Of a stretch of DNA of 64,000 nucleotides, positions 53,157 to 64,000 are shown in pieces; within the stretch, counting starts at the first letter, position 1, and every line of letters starts with the position of its first letter. The position numbers and the translations under genes were made by a program. The DNA is from Picochlorum sp. 'celeri' (taxonomy: Eukaryota > Chlorophyta > Trebouxiophyceae): the NCBI GenBank assembly GCA_010909725.1, contig JAACMV010000002.1, positions 1 through 64,000 of the forward strand, in the 5' to 3' direction. The notes below the pieces were generated by a model. The model made no database searches and was not told the DNA's origin. It worked only from the letters and a program-made list of their open reading frames with translations.

Positions 53157-54810
53157 ATGGATAGGTTGGCAGTGTGCAGAGCTGCCACGAGTGCAGCGGC
53201 TTCTGCGGACATTAGCGCCACAGAATATGACGCAATTGTTATTGGTGGAGGTATGGGGGGGCTCACCACGGCTGCAAAGTTGGCCGAGGCTGGCTGTTCT
53301 GTCATTGTCCTTGAAAATACATCATCCCAGGGGGGGTCAGCAGGGCACTTTGAGAGAAATGGTTTCGTGTTCGACGTCGGGTCTTCTATGATGTTTGGTT
53401 TAGGAGACGAAGGGACTACAAATCTGATAACCAAGGCGCTGGAATCCGTCGGTAAGAAGCTGGACACGGTGCCAGACCCCACCCAGATACACTATCATTT
53501 GCCGTCTTCCAAGGCCCACCCTGGGGGGCTCGAGGTGAAAGTATGGAGGAATTACGAGGAGTTTATTCTCGAGCTATGCTCCAAGTTTCCACATGAGAGG
53601 GAGGGAATCCGAAAATTTTACAATGACTGTTGGAAAGTGTTTCAACTCGCTCAACTCGATAGATTTGAAATCGTTGGAGGAGCCCAGGTATCTCATGCAG
53701 CAGTTTGTCAAGCAGCCTGTATCTTGTCTGACCTTGGCTTCTTCTTAGGGTCCAACGCTGGTGATGTAGCTCGAAAATATATCAGAGATGAGGAATTGTT
53801 AAATTTTATAGACATAGAGTGCTACTGTTGGAGCACGGTGTTGGCAAAAGATACTCCAACGATCAACGCCGGAATGGTGTTCTGTGACAGACACTTTGGC
53901 GGAATTAATTATCCTGTGGGAGGTGTAGGTCGAATTCCGGAGCTCATGGCAGAAGGGATTGTAGAAAAAGGCGGGCACGTTGAGTACAAGGCTAACGTGA
54001 AAAAGATTGTGGTCCAAGATGGGCAGGCATGTGGGGTCGAGCTCGCAGACGGGAGGCTGCTGCGTGGTAAGAAGATTATAAGCAACGCAACTCGATGGGA
54101 TACATTCGAAATCTGCTGAAGGATGCCCCAGAGGGCGTGCGAATGCCAGAGTCTGAAGTGTCCTTCAGGGACAAGTACAAAATGAGCCCATCCTTTGTGT
54201 CGATTCACATGGCAATCAAAGAAAACGACTCTGTATCGAGAAAATTAGGCACTGAATGTCATCATATTATCGTGGAAGAATGGAACGAAATGATGGATCC
54301 ACTCGGCACCCTGTTTGTGTCCATTCCGTCCTTGCTTGACCCATCCCTGTCCCCAGAGGGAACTCACGTCTTCCATGCATTTTCACCAGATTGGATGGAA
54401 AATTGGGATTTGAAAGGGGACGAATATTTGCAAAAGAAAGACGAGGTCGCCAACACTTCATCAAGAGGCTGGAAAAGGTATTCCCCGGACTGTCAGAGTC
54501 CATCATCTTCAAAGAGGTAGGCACACCTCGCACCCACAGGAAATTCCTCAATAGAATCGATGGGACATACGGCCCAATACCATCAAGAAGACCATTTGGC
54601 ATGGTGGGGATGCCATTCAACACAACCGATGTACCTGGGCTCTATTGTGTGGGAGACTCCACCTTTCCTGGCCAGGGCGTCAACGCTGTCGTCTTCTCAG
54701 GGTTTGGTTGTGCCCACCGCGTCCTTTGCGATCTTGGCAAGGAATCATCCTGGCCAGCAGTAGACAGTTTATTCAATGCGGGTCTCCGAGCCGCAAGGAA
54801 TGCCGTTTAA
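53157..54810 (+). CDS. Carotenoid isomerase (CrtISO-like), two frame breaks
   Basis: Flavoprotein of the phytoene-desaturase/CrtISO family, converting poly-cis to all-trans lycopene in the plastid. The N-terminus has the Rossmann dinucleotide motif '[21 protein letters not shown]', quoted in parts: GGGMGG, then a charged residue after the second strand ('[17 protein letters not shown]'). Later blocks include '[14 protein letters not shown]'-type sequence and the family C-terminus '[18 protein letters not shown]' near 54640-54690. The frame breaks at about 54108-54111 (an A run; one more A restores '[14 protein letters not shown]') and at about 54440-54455. The first 20 residues before the domain could be the end of a transit peptide; an intron (GTGAGT to CTGCAG, 53091-53124) suggests one more 5' exon. 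Confidence 0.85.
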
Positions 54811-55071
54811 GTTGCAAAAAAAAAAAAAAATAATAATAATGTAAAAACGTATCCTATCCAAGGGACCTCATAAGCGGGATAATCTGGCAGAATGAGAGGC
54901 CAATGGCCCCCACCCATCCACCACCCGCCTTGACCGGATATCCAATCGGAATCACACATCATCGGTGCCGGCTATGACGGCAGGTCTTCGAATAGAGGCG
55001 ATCCCTCCCGCCCCTCCACCTCTCATTTGATATAAATTTCTGAACGCAGCTTGTATCAAAGAAGTATTATA
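54811..55071. promoter_or_regulatory. RPL4 promoter region
   Basis: 260 bp between CrtISO and RPL4. An A/taa run follows the CrtISO stop. 'gatataaatt' at about 55029-55038 sits about 35 bp before the RPL4 ATG and could be a TATA box. Confidence 0.45.
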
Positions 55072-56643
55072 ATGGCTGCTGCACGTCCTCTTGTGGCCGT
55101 GCAAGGATTAGACGGCACTGCCGTGGGACAGGTACGCCGACTGTGGAATTGAGGCGACGGCCAGCACCACCTCGCGACATCCCTGCAATATATGCCATGC
55201 AAATGATCAAACAATTAATCTATATTATTTTTGTACACAGGTTGAGCTTCCTGCCGTGTTCTCCGCCCCCATCCGTTCTGACATTGTCCAGACCGTCCAC
55301 ACCAACATGAACAAGAACAAGCGTCAGGCATACGCAGTTTCATCAAAGGCTGGTCATCAGACCGCAGCTGAATCTTGGGGAACTGGAAGGGCTGTTTCTC
55401 GTATTCCACGTGTTCCAGGAGGAGGAACTCACAGAGCAGGTACGTTCTGTCTCGAAGGGGTCGGCCAGGATGGAAGTGGAGGCTGTCTCCACCTATCGCT
55501 GCATCCAGTGGCCCAGTATATTGAAATATTGAAATGGTTGGGGATTTTGAATATTGGGATGGGGATTGTCTGATCATCAGCTGTGGGTCACCTGCGGTCG
55601 GCTGCGCCGACTCGGGAGTCTGCAGTGGGAATAGCTTTCATGTGGGTGGAAACGGGTCAATCTTGACGAACGAAATTGACATGTTTTGATTTGTGATGAC
55701 TGCAGGACAAGGAGCTTTCGGAAACATGTGCCGAGGAGGACACATGTATGCTCCAACCAAGACTTGGCGAAGGTGGCACAGAAAGATCAACGTGAACCAG
55801 AAGCGCTACGCTGTTGTGTCGGCTTTGGCCGCTTCTGCTATTCCAGCCTTGGTGATGGCTCGTGGGCACAGGGTGGAGAACATCCCAGAGATTCCATTGG
55901 TGGTTGACGATGCTGTGGAGAGCATCACAAAGACCAAGGCTGCCATTCAGCTTTTGGCTGCCATTGGAGCCAACGACGATGTGGAGAAAGCACGTGCCTC
56001 CAAGAACCTCCGCCGTGGTAAGGGTAAGATGCGTAACCGTAGATATGTGGCCCGCCGCGGACCACTTGTGATCTCAGGAGGGTCTCCAGAGGTTGCTCGC
56101 TCCTTCCGCAACATCCCAGGAGTGGAGGTGGCCAATGTGGACAGCCTCAACTTGCTCCAGCTCGCCCCAGGAGGTCATTTGGGCCGATTCATTATCTGGA
56201 CCAAGAGTGCATTTGCTAGGCTGGACGAAATCTTCGGCACCAGTGAGACAGAGTCTTCTGTGAAGAAGGGATACAAAATCCCACGCAACATCATGACCAA
56301 CCCGGATTTGGCCCGTCTGATTAACAGTGACGAGGTTCAGAGCGTAGTAGCAGCTCCAAAGGAGGGAGGACGCAAGGCCCCATTGAAGAAGAACCCACTG
56401 AGAAATCTCGGTGCCCTTCTGAAGTTGAACCCAGCTGCCAAGGCCCAGCGCCGAGCAAACTTGTTGGCTTCTGAAGAGTCTAGAGCAAAGAAGGCCAGAG
56501 AAGCCAAGCTTCAGGCTGCTAGAGCTAACCGTAATGCTGTGAAGAAGGTTTCCAAGGAATTCTACAGCAAGATGGTGACAGATGCGGACTACATTGGAGA
56601 GGATTACGATGTCTTCTCTAGATGGTTGGGTACAACCCAGTAG
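55072..56643 (+). CDS. RPL4: Cytosolic large-subunit ribosomal protein uL4 (RPL4)
   Basis: Three exons (55072-55131, 55241-55439, 55706-56643) join in frame to 398 residues, typical for eukaryotic RPL4. Signatures include '[20 protein letters not shown]', '[21 protein letters not shown]' (given in parts), '[20 protein letters not shown]', and the exit-tunnel loop region '[18 protein letters not shown]' spanning intron 2. The C-terminal extension is Lys/Ala-rich, as usual. Both introns have GTACG donors. Codon usage leans to gcc/aag/ctc/tct, consistent with high expression and unlike the transposon genes. The second intron, about 266 nt, is the longest clear one in the window. Confidence 0.95.
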
Positions 56644-56741
56644 ATGGTTTTGATAGCACGAGAAAAGTAAAAAATATAGTCAATCTATTTTTATCAATCT
56701 AAGAAAATCAACATGATGTTTCTTATGTAATGATAACAACT

Positions 56742-58581
56742 TTAATTCGATTCATGTATTTGTTTTGCACTAGTATCCTCTTCTGCTTTCTCGGGTTCTT
56801 CCAATTCTTGCTTCTCCTCGTGCTCCTCCATGTCTGCTGGAACTTCGTCTGAGAACAGGATTCTTGCTGCGACTTTCAGATCACCACCTGCTCGAACCGC
56901 AGCTGCAAAAGCAGGCAACGACTCTCGAGCAACGACTCGAAGAGTTTTCCAGTTGTACATGATGTCCTTGGAAACGCTAAACATTTCATCCTGCTCGGGA
57001 TCGTTCATCTCATCGATGACAGGGCCCATAAGCTGCCGCAAGTTTGTGAATCCTCCTCTGTCGTCAGCTGCCAACACTGCACACATATTCAAGATGATGC
57101 ATTGAAAAATTCCATCAGGATACAACAATACCGACTCCTGCGTGTAGCAACGTACTTGTGAGGTTGTCCTCGGTTTGATTCCATAGCCTTGTGAGTTCAG
57201 GGACTCCAAGATCTACCCCAAACACTGCATCAGGCGATTTCTTCATCTTTTTTGGCTCGGGATATAAACGCACATCTTTCAATTGCTCTACATCGTATTT
57301 TTGAGAAGTTTGGAAAGCCTCTGCTGGACAACCAGCCTGCTTCCATAGATTCCATGCCATCTCTCCATCCAAGACCTTTCGAATTGCATCTGCAAATGTG
57401 ACTCCATTCTCTGGAGTTTGTTTCAACTGATGATAGATCTTTTGCTTCATATGGATCATGCTTCCAAGAACTCTCTCAGTCGGCTTTTTGCTCACCCAAT
57501 CTTTCAGCAATGGATCCTCCATCCACCCTATCAAAATCAGGCTCTGCACCAGAATCGTTCTCCGAAACGTGGCATCCCTGATTTGAAGGGGCAGAAGACG
57601 AGCGCTGCTGAGGTACTTGACAGATGAACCATCACCACTTTTGCCCAGAGTGTCTTGAATACTTGTGTTCGATCCTGCGGCTTCCGTAACTGTCACACTG
57701 GTGGAATTGAATTTTTTGAGAACCAACTTGAGAGACTCAGAGATGGAATCCCAAGCCCCAGGGGACAACGCTAATCGGGGATCAGAGAACCATTTCTGCA
57801 GTCCCCAAAATGTTTTGTAAAATTCTATATCTATAGGCCGTCCTTCGGCATCCAAACTGCCCTCCTTGACTTCCTCAAGGGGTGTCATGTTGTCTATGTG
57901 GAAGCTGCCATACATGTTCACCCCAGACCTTTCAGTCAATGGCAAAAATTTTGCCAGGAATATCAGAACCCTGCCACACAACTCTGCGTCCTGACTTTTT
58001 GACAATCTCTTCAGCAGCACATTGCAGGTCCTTAGCAGGGTATACTGAGATTTCTGCCGCACCCCTGGCGTGGTGAACATGTCCATTCGGGAGTCCAAGT
58101 AGTCAAATATATCAATACTGTTCATTGTCGTAGTTACCTCCATCAAAACCTCCAAGCACATCGCTGGAGCGGATAAATCAATCAGAGAGGAGTGGTTGAG
58201 AGCCATATTCATCACTGAATCGATGAAGAAACTGACCATCCCCACCCCATTCTCCTCCAGTTTCATGACTGAGCACCCCTCTTCCCTGGCCATCCGGGCA
58301 AGCTGTAACACTGTTGCCTGTAGAGCGTGGGATAAGAGAAATGCATCGTCACCTGTAAGTGCATCCACCGTCTTACGGCCCCTGGTGTCACACAAAACTC
58401 TAATGAACTCCTCTCCGCACTCCCCAGACGAGTCTCTGGACTCGCTTGCATGCGTCTTCAAGCCGACCAAGATCTTATCCTACGAGTACATATCAATTTA
58501 TGAGATCATGTGGATCCCCATATTGTGGATTGACACCAAGAAGCGCACCCTCAACCCCACAACCGATGTCTCATAGCTCAT
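56742..58581 (-). CDS. THOC1: THO complex subunit 1 (THOC1/HPR1)
   Basis: Exons 58581-58564, 58479-57132 and 57076-56742 join in frame to 566 residues. Diagnostic THOC1 blocks are 'YTLLRTCNVLLKRLSKSQD' followed by 'GRVLIFLAKFLPLTERSGVN', and 'FYKTFWGLQKWFSDP'. THOC1 is part of the THO/TREX complex that couples transcription to mRNP assembly and export, the same pathway as GLE1. The C-terminal part after intron 2 ('GGFTNLRQLMGPVIDEMNDP') ends in an acidic Glu-rich tail. The tiny first exon (MSYETS) is inferred from a GT-AG pair and phase; the main frame otherwise starts without an ATG. Confidence 0.85.
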
Positions 58582-58888
58582 ACTGTCACCATGCACCGGT
58601 TAATCACTTCCCATCTCGATACTTGTAATATTCGTATCCCCTTTGATCGTCATTCAAATCGGAGTAAGCTCAAACGCGAGCACGGGTTCCTTAATACGTA
58701 CTTTTAAATCGCCAAGTCGATCCACCAGTCCTCGGGTGATCGATCCTTTCAACGACTCTCGTCCATGGTGCGCGTTCATCTGTATCCCCCATGGCGTGGG
58801 TCAACCGACGCCTGAGAGTCCCTCCACGAGACCACCTCCTCCTATTGATAATCTGCAAGAAAATACCTATAAAAACAATTCCTGCAAC

Positions 58889-60215
58889 ATGGGGGCTGGT
58901 TGGAGGCGATTCTCGGAGCAGGTACGTTTGCCTAGAGACCAACGGCACAGCCAGATTCTCGCTGTTGACCGACGAGTTCGACGGATCACCGCCGATTAGA
59001 ATCAGAGAGCTGGTCACCTATGATTATTTAGTGCAATTATGTCCGGTTGGGGTGGGTTTCCGGGGCTTTGAGTGGTGTCGTGGGGTGGAGCGTTGACGGT
59101 TGGTTGGATGGACGTGACGCCTCGGGAACGAGTACTGATTGGGGCTTGTGAACGATGTGCAGGCTCGTCAAAAATGGGGTATTGGAGATAGAGAATTTCA
59201 GGTGACTCCAAATACGAGGAACGAGCTCATGCTGAAGGAAGCGACAGAGTTCTCTGTGCACCTCAAGAGGTGCGAGAAGGATATTAGGGCTCTGAAAGTG
59301 GCCACCGAGGGGCTTTTGGTGACATCCAAGGTGGTGCTCACATCCTCTCTTCCACGAGTCTTTGAGGAGACTGGTGGGGGCAAAGTGGTGCCCGTGCCCA
59401 CTGGCCCAGTCGGCTCATCTGGAGTTGCTGCGATTGGTGGGGGAGACTTTTCACCAGAAGAATTGGCCAGAATTTCGAAAGAGACTGGGTCGAAAATCGA
59501 AACTGAAGTGTTAGCTCCAATGGAAAGGTGGATGAATGCGTTTTCACTGGTGCAGAACCGCATGTCCAAGCTCGAGGCCTTGAGGTTAGAAGTTGACTCA
59601 AGGAGGAGGACTGTTGCAAAGTTGGGGAAAAAGGTCGATGTCCAGCGGGCCCAGCTTCCACAAACGAGAGCAAGGGGTGAATATGACATGGAAAACACCA
59701 TCAAGGTGCTCCAGCACAAGGAAGCAAAGTTGTCAGCATGCAGACAGTCCTACAAGGAACACGAGGCCCTCGTGTACCATCAGCTGACAAATCTCATCCG
59801 AGACACAGTATGGCTGAAATCGTACATCTCTGCGGTTCTTCGAGTGGAATCAGAAGCCTTCCAGGTGGCCAATGTCGCCCTTGGATCCATGAAGGCGGCG
59901 TTGCCATCGTCTGCCTCACCAAGTGAAGCAGATCCGATCCAGATGAATGGAATGAATGCCATGCATGATTCATTGAGCGATGATGGCATACCTGCTGCAA
60001 GAAGCGATGTCATGTCCCGTCATAACCACCAGAAATCTATTGAAAATGGGCTGAAAGGCTCTCCAGCAAGGAAAGCAAAAGATTCCATGTATACCATTGA
60101 TGCTTCCAGCGAACAGAGGGGAGGCATGGCTGGGGGCATCCCTGCCCAGCGAGAGCCATATGCAGCATACGGGGCTTCTGAGGAGTATACCAGGCCTCCC
60201 GTGTCTGCTTGGTGA
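58889..60215 (+). CDS. Probable BAR-domain protein
   Basis: Exons 58889-58921 and 59163-60215 give 361 residues. Residues about 25-255 are long amphipathic helices with the spacing of a BAR domain: 'KEATEFSVHLKRCEKDIRAL', 'RMSKLEALRLEVDSRRRTV' and 'LVYHQLTNLIRDTVWLKSY'. A Gly/Pro loop interrupts helix 1 and 2 ('VPVPTGPVGSSG'). The remaining C-terminus is disordered, Ser/Pro/Met-rich, ending 'YTRPPVSAW', which might be a short docking motif. BAR proteins bend membranes during endocytosis, autophagy or trafficking. The start 'MGAGWRRFSEQ' is separated by a GTACGT-GTGCAG intron; Met 1-Gly 2 also allows N-myristoylation (inference). Confidence 0.65.
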
Positions 60216-60250
60216 TTCGTTTGCATTACAATTGTAAATATATAACTCTT

Positions 60251-60589
60251 TCATTCAATCTTCAACATCATGGTTCTCTCGAGCAGCAACGTGATTTGCT
60301 TGGACATTTGGTCCATCACACGAGCTTGACATAAAACAACTTCTTCTAATTCTTCAATGCGCTTCACCGCATCCAACATGCTTGCGCTCGAATGAGCTGC
60401 TTCGTCACTCTTTTCTGTTGTAGGGTGTTGTTGGAGACTACTTGCTGCATCCGTCTCCAACAAGTCACACGTGCTATCACCGTCGAACTGATTCATCATA
60501 ATTTCATGATAATGGCTCATCTTGTCAACAGGACTGACAATGTCCGACTCCATCGACGCACGACCAAACTGGGTGAAAAGTGGGTCCAT
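60251..60589 (-). CDS. Small hypothetical protein with C-terminal coiled coil
   Basis: 112 residues from ATG 60589. The N-terminal half is acidic and Met/Ser-rich. The C-terminal third, 'AVKRIEELEEVVLCQARVMD', continues as a heptad pattern ending 'LLERTMMLKIE', so it probably dimerises. The family is not recognised. It is convergent with the BAR-like gene, 35 bp between stops. An open frame extends upstream to 60613 but without an ATG. Confidence 0.5.
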   Translation of the reverse strand: MDPLFTQFGRASMESDIVSPVDKMSHYHEIMMNQFDGDSTCDLLETDAASSLQQHPTTEKSDEAAHSSASMLDAVKRIEELEEVVLCQARVMDQMSKQITLLLERTMMLKIE

Positions 60590-60935
60590 ATCTGCCTTTG
60601 CACACCCCGTCAAACCTTTCTACGTACTTGTCGAGTATAAATCATTCAAAGCTATGACATACAACGTAACATGTTGATACAGAATGCCTCGTTACTCGTA
60701 ACAATGCTCTTGTCGTTCCCGTACACGACTCGAGCAGCTTCGGCGAATCTTCCGCTTGCCCGGCCGGGCGCCCCCGTGAGAGCACCAACTCCATGCATTG
60801 CCATGAGGCCTCATGACACAGACAACAGTGTCAAAGGTAGGTGCTTGAATGTCAGTTTCATGAGTATCACTCGCATTCTACCCAGTCGTGGTATTTTTAC
60901 ATTATATCAATGGCATATGAAACAGCAAGCAAACC
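60590..60935. other. Spacer with unassigned signal-like frame
   Basis: A plus-strand frame from ATG 60671 starts with a hydrophobic signal-like stretch ('MLIQNASLLVTMLLSFPYTT') and then a Pro/Ala/Arg-rich segment, which could be the first exon of a plastid- or secretory-targeted gene. It is followed by 'g|gtaggt' at about 60836. No continuing exon is visible, and a large gene occupies the other strand downstream, so I leave it unassigned. Confidence 0.3.
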
Positions 60936-63900
60936 TCACGCCTCTTTGGCGGACACTTGCACGAGAGACTTCCAAGTAGAGACAGCTGCGGATGTCAGCG
61001 CAAAGGTCTCAGTCAGATTTTCTCTCTCGTGCAACAAAGCTACCTTCCTCATCTTGAATTCATCATCAGACTCGTCTCCGTCATCAGTCGCAGCGATCAT
61101 GCTTTTGAAAAAGCTAAACGTGCTCGGGAATCGAGAGTCGTCCTGGTGATGCTTCTCCTCTGTGGTTGCACTGTCGTCGATGCCACTCATGGACAGAGGA
61201 GAACCCACGGGCGTCGCTCGTCCTCTAGTCAGTTGACTCACCAAATCGTGTTCGTGTCCATGCATGGGAGAGATGACTTCCGCTACGTCCGAAGCGAAAT
61301 GGAAATGGAGGACGACATCTTGTCGAGACGACAAGGACGCCGATTTTGCCGAAGGCAATGTCACTGTGCTCACAATAAGCGCGATTGTGTGGCCACTCCA
61401 AGAAATTCCAGAGTACGCAGCATGGATACCGCCCGAAACTGGTAGCAAAACCTTTGACGAGCACGCCAAGCCGGCAGATTCAATGGCCGACAAGACCATC
61501 ATGACACCTCGCATGCCTCTGCCTTTTGGGGTGACATAGGCATTGGCCCGGTGCGGGAATGTCTGCCACATTTGGAAAAATTCCGCGGCATAGATTGGTC
61601 GATTCGACTTCAGAATTAACTCCAGAGGAGATACCGAGTAAGGCTTGCATCGCACTGCACCTGGCTGCAAGCTCTGTCCTGCTGATGGACACTCGACAGG
61701 CAACGCAATGACAGCCTGCACCACAGGCCAGCCAAACGTGAGGCAACGGCAAGGGATCTCCCATTCATGAAATTCTAATGCCTTCAATGTCCTAATTTTG
61801 TACACAAGTGGTCGTCTATGCATGGCAATCGGTCCTCCCATCAACAAATGAACCTCAAGCCCAGATATCTTTTCAGATGTTTTGTTCTCAATGCGACAGC
61901 GCAATCTGATCGTACTGGATGATGGCTCTAAAAAGTGACAGAAGCATAGGGAAAATGGACTGAATATTCCAGTCACTTCAACCCAAGGATTTTGTTTCCT
62001 GGACCCTGTGTCAAGGACTTCAAGAGCTGTGCCGAGGCTAGGAAGCCCCACATTTGCATCTACATCTTGGCTGTTGGAAATGTCTTCCCCGGACGGGTCA
62101 TCTGAGGACACAATAGCGGACTGCAAGTCACCCAAAAACTCCTGATATCTGCGTACAATATTACTATGGATCAACGAGGGTGAGGCAGGTACTGTGCAGG
62201 GGTACGAGACAAATTTGGTTGAGAAATCCTCATCATCCAAATCTACCACGACCGTTTTCTCGATTTTTTCTGTCTGCTTGTCGCCTTTGACAATTGAAAC
62301 GGTGCTGTGGCGAACACTGATCGTCGTGGCCCTGCCAGTAGTGTCCTCCGCCGTTGCTTTGCCTGAACTGGCTACAGGAGCCAGTAATTTCTTTATCCGT
62401 TCCAGTCGTTGATATGATGCTGGGGACAAATGCCCCGTTGAAATACACATGGAAGCTAACGATTCCAAGAGCTTGGCAATGTCCGCCAGACGGCCTCTCA
62501 GTGTTCCCTTGTGGTTCTTAGCCAGTAAATTGGCCAATCGTTCCATGACAAGAACTCCGATCTCCTCCGTCTCCCCAGCTGCTGCTGCTACAAAGGGGTC
62601 GTGCATTGAACACTTCTTCCTATCCGTCACGGGGAATGATTTGATGCTTCCTTCTGCAACTGAAGTAAAATACTTTGTCGGACCCGCTGAACCAACGTGT
62701 TCTGCTTCAACAAGCAGAGATTTCAAAGCATCTGCCAAAGAGTTCCAAGCAATATCCAAGGCACTTCTGAACCTCAGGTTGAATGCACAGACCCAAATCG
62801 CTCTTGGGCGCACAACTGGGTGAAGTGCACGCCAATTGGCTGCAATCTGAAGAAGAAGGGCCTGAAATTCCACCTCCAGGACTGCAGATTGGCGCTTCAA
62901 GACTGGGATCAGGTTGGAAATTCCACTTGTAGGCTCCTCCTCTTCACCTGTTTCTGTACCTGAGCTTTGTTTATCATCTTGCTCTTCACCCTTATTCAAA
63001 GGACCATCTGGAAGCTTTTTCAGTCGCTCTTTCAATTGCGACGAGACACTAATACACCTCAGAAGTAACTGGAGCCACAAGTCAACACAGACAGTTGCTC
63101 CTGTGGTGCTCACTCCCACGACTCTGTCCCATCCAAGACATGGTTTTGTATTTTGGAGCGATGATTTTGATGTCAAAAGCCAGTCTAATGCGGATCCTGC
63201 GGCCTGAATACCTGCAGCAGTTATTAATGCTGAATTTGCTGCCGTCTGCCCCAAGCAGGTGCTATTTGCAAGCCCTGTGATGGGCCCAGGATGCGTGAGT
63301 AAGACATACAGCAACGATCCTACAACTTCCTCTCTAAAAATTGGGTCTTGATATCGTGGATGCGGCACGTGAGTATCTTCTATTCTTTGTGGATCTTTGC
63401 TTGGCAATCCCGCAACGCAATCCTTCATAGATTTCTCCAGTAAAATGTGCTGAATTTCTGAAGCGGGAGATGAAGATTTATCACTTTTTTCTTCAATGAT
63501 ACCATTGATCACAGAATTCAGATTCCAGTCATAGGACGCCACGGAGTACCACAGCTTGACAAAGGCTTTTACCCTCTGCCTCGAAGATGGCACAGTTGCA
63601 ATCATCAGCGGCAGTTTACCAAAAAGCGCCACCTGCTGTGCTGGAGGCAAGGCATCCATATGCGAAAGAAATGTATCCAACAAACCTTGTTGTGCAACGT
63701 GCTGGTAGCGGCCTTCTAAGGCACTGATGCTATCTATTGAGGCTTGGATGGACAGAGGGACTTGAGAGTACAAGGATGCGGAGGATTTGTCAATCTGTGG
63801 TGTAAAATGAAGCCCAGTGACTCTAGGATCGAATGAAAAACAATCAACAGAAGGAAGACACATACCTTAACAAGGGACAAGAGTGCCTTGGTCGATTCCA

Positions 63901-64000
63901 CAACCAGAGAGGGATCAAAGCTCGCTGAGCACTCTGCAAAGAAATTCACCACCTCATCCATTTGGTGTCCAAGAATCTCCCCTGGCCTATGGTCGAATAC
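60936..64000 (-). CDS. TPLATE-like TSET/adaptor complex subunit, 5' end outside window
   Basis: A large minus-strand protein: about 975 residues open from 63863 to 60936, plus an upstream exon (about 64000-63870, with 'MDEVVNFFAECSASFDPSLV') running off the window. The N-terminal part is alpha-solenoid (HEAT-like). The C-terminal third has an appendage-like beta region ('LRCRIENKTSEKISGLEVHL'), then 'SPLELILKSNRPIYAAEFFQ' and 'YSGISWSGHTIALIVSTVTL'. This order resembles plant TPLATE, an endocytic coat subunit at the plasma membrane, more than COPI-beta or AP-beta. An intron (GTATGT to CCTAG or CCTAGAG, about 63865-63820) is needed at the 5' end, but its exact phase is unresolved. It ends with a Lys-Glu-Ala tail. 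Homology is from memory. Confidence 0.55.

Noticed and set aside
60671..60979. A secreted or plastid-targeted 102-residue protein
   Set aside because: The signal-like start is plausible, but no downstream exon or domain was found, and the 3' part is antisense to the end of the TPLATE-like gene.

Overview
This is nuclear DNA of a photosynthetic eukaryote. Genes are separated and point both ways, spliceosomal GT-AG introns are short (about 45-130 nt), and the gene set is eukaryotic: cytosolic ribosomal protein L4, THOC1, NOG1, POLD3, GLE1, signal peptide peptidase and a TPLATE-like trafficking subunit. Plastid functions are also present: two plastid-lipid-associated (fibrillin) proteins, carotenoid isomerase, an ABCF5-type ATPase, an IF-3, and a lumen protein with a twin-arginine leader. 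The plastid leaders look like plain transit peptides with no hydrophobic signal peptide ahead of them, which suggests a primary plastid, probably a green-lineage alga. I cannot name the species.

Layout. (1) About 1-8970: gene-poor, repeat-rich DNA. It holds a long degenerate repeat present twice, a 160-bp tandem triplet, an 18-bp minisatellite, and a recurring module that in two copies has a tRNA-like A-box head. (2) 8974-26028: a roughly 5.3-kb segment present three times in tandem with staggered junctions. The ancestral order is fibrillin-1 > / < PC-esterase / GLE1 > / < DUF6816-like lumen protein / fibrillin-2 >. The cores look identical, one fibrillin-1 copy is full of small indels, and one fibrillin-2 copy is cut and joined out of frame to the fibrillin-1 tail. 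(3) 26071-36135: well-preserved housekeeping genes (POLD3, an alpha/beta hydrolase, an unknown protein, a mitochondrial carrier, NOG1, IF-3, ABCF5-like). (4) 36578-43103: a 6.5-kb DNA transposon with perfect 36-bp terminal inverted repeats and two divergent intron-containing genes, both of which splice to open frames. (5) 43.3-54.8 kb: recognisable conserved genes (RAP-domain protein, NOPCHAP1-like, mTERF-like, FKBP, PP2C, SPP, CrtISO), nearly all broken by single-base frame shifts, often in short homopolymers. (6) 55.0-64.0 kb: clean genes (RPL4, THOC1, a BAR-like protein, a small coiled-coil protein, and a TPLATE-like protein running off the window).

I see no operon-like pathway. The genes are independent housekeeping and plastid functions. 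The most notable items are the apparently intact transposon, the triplicated block with its rearranged fibrillins, and the clustered frame breaks, which most likely reflect sequence quality. Exon joins were made by eye from GT-AG sites and protein continuity. Function names rest on motif recognition without database searches.
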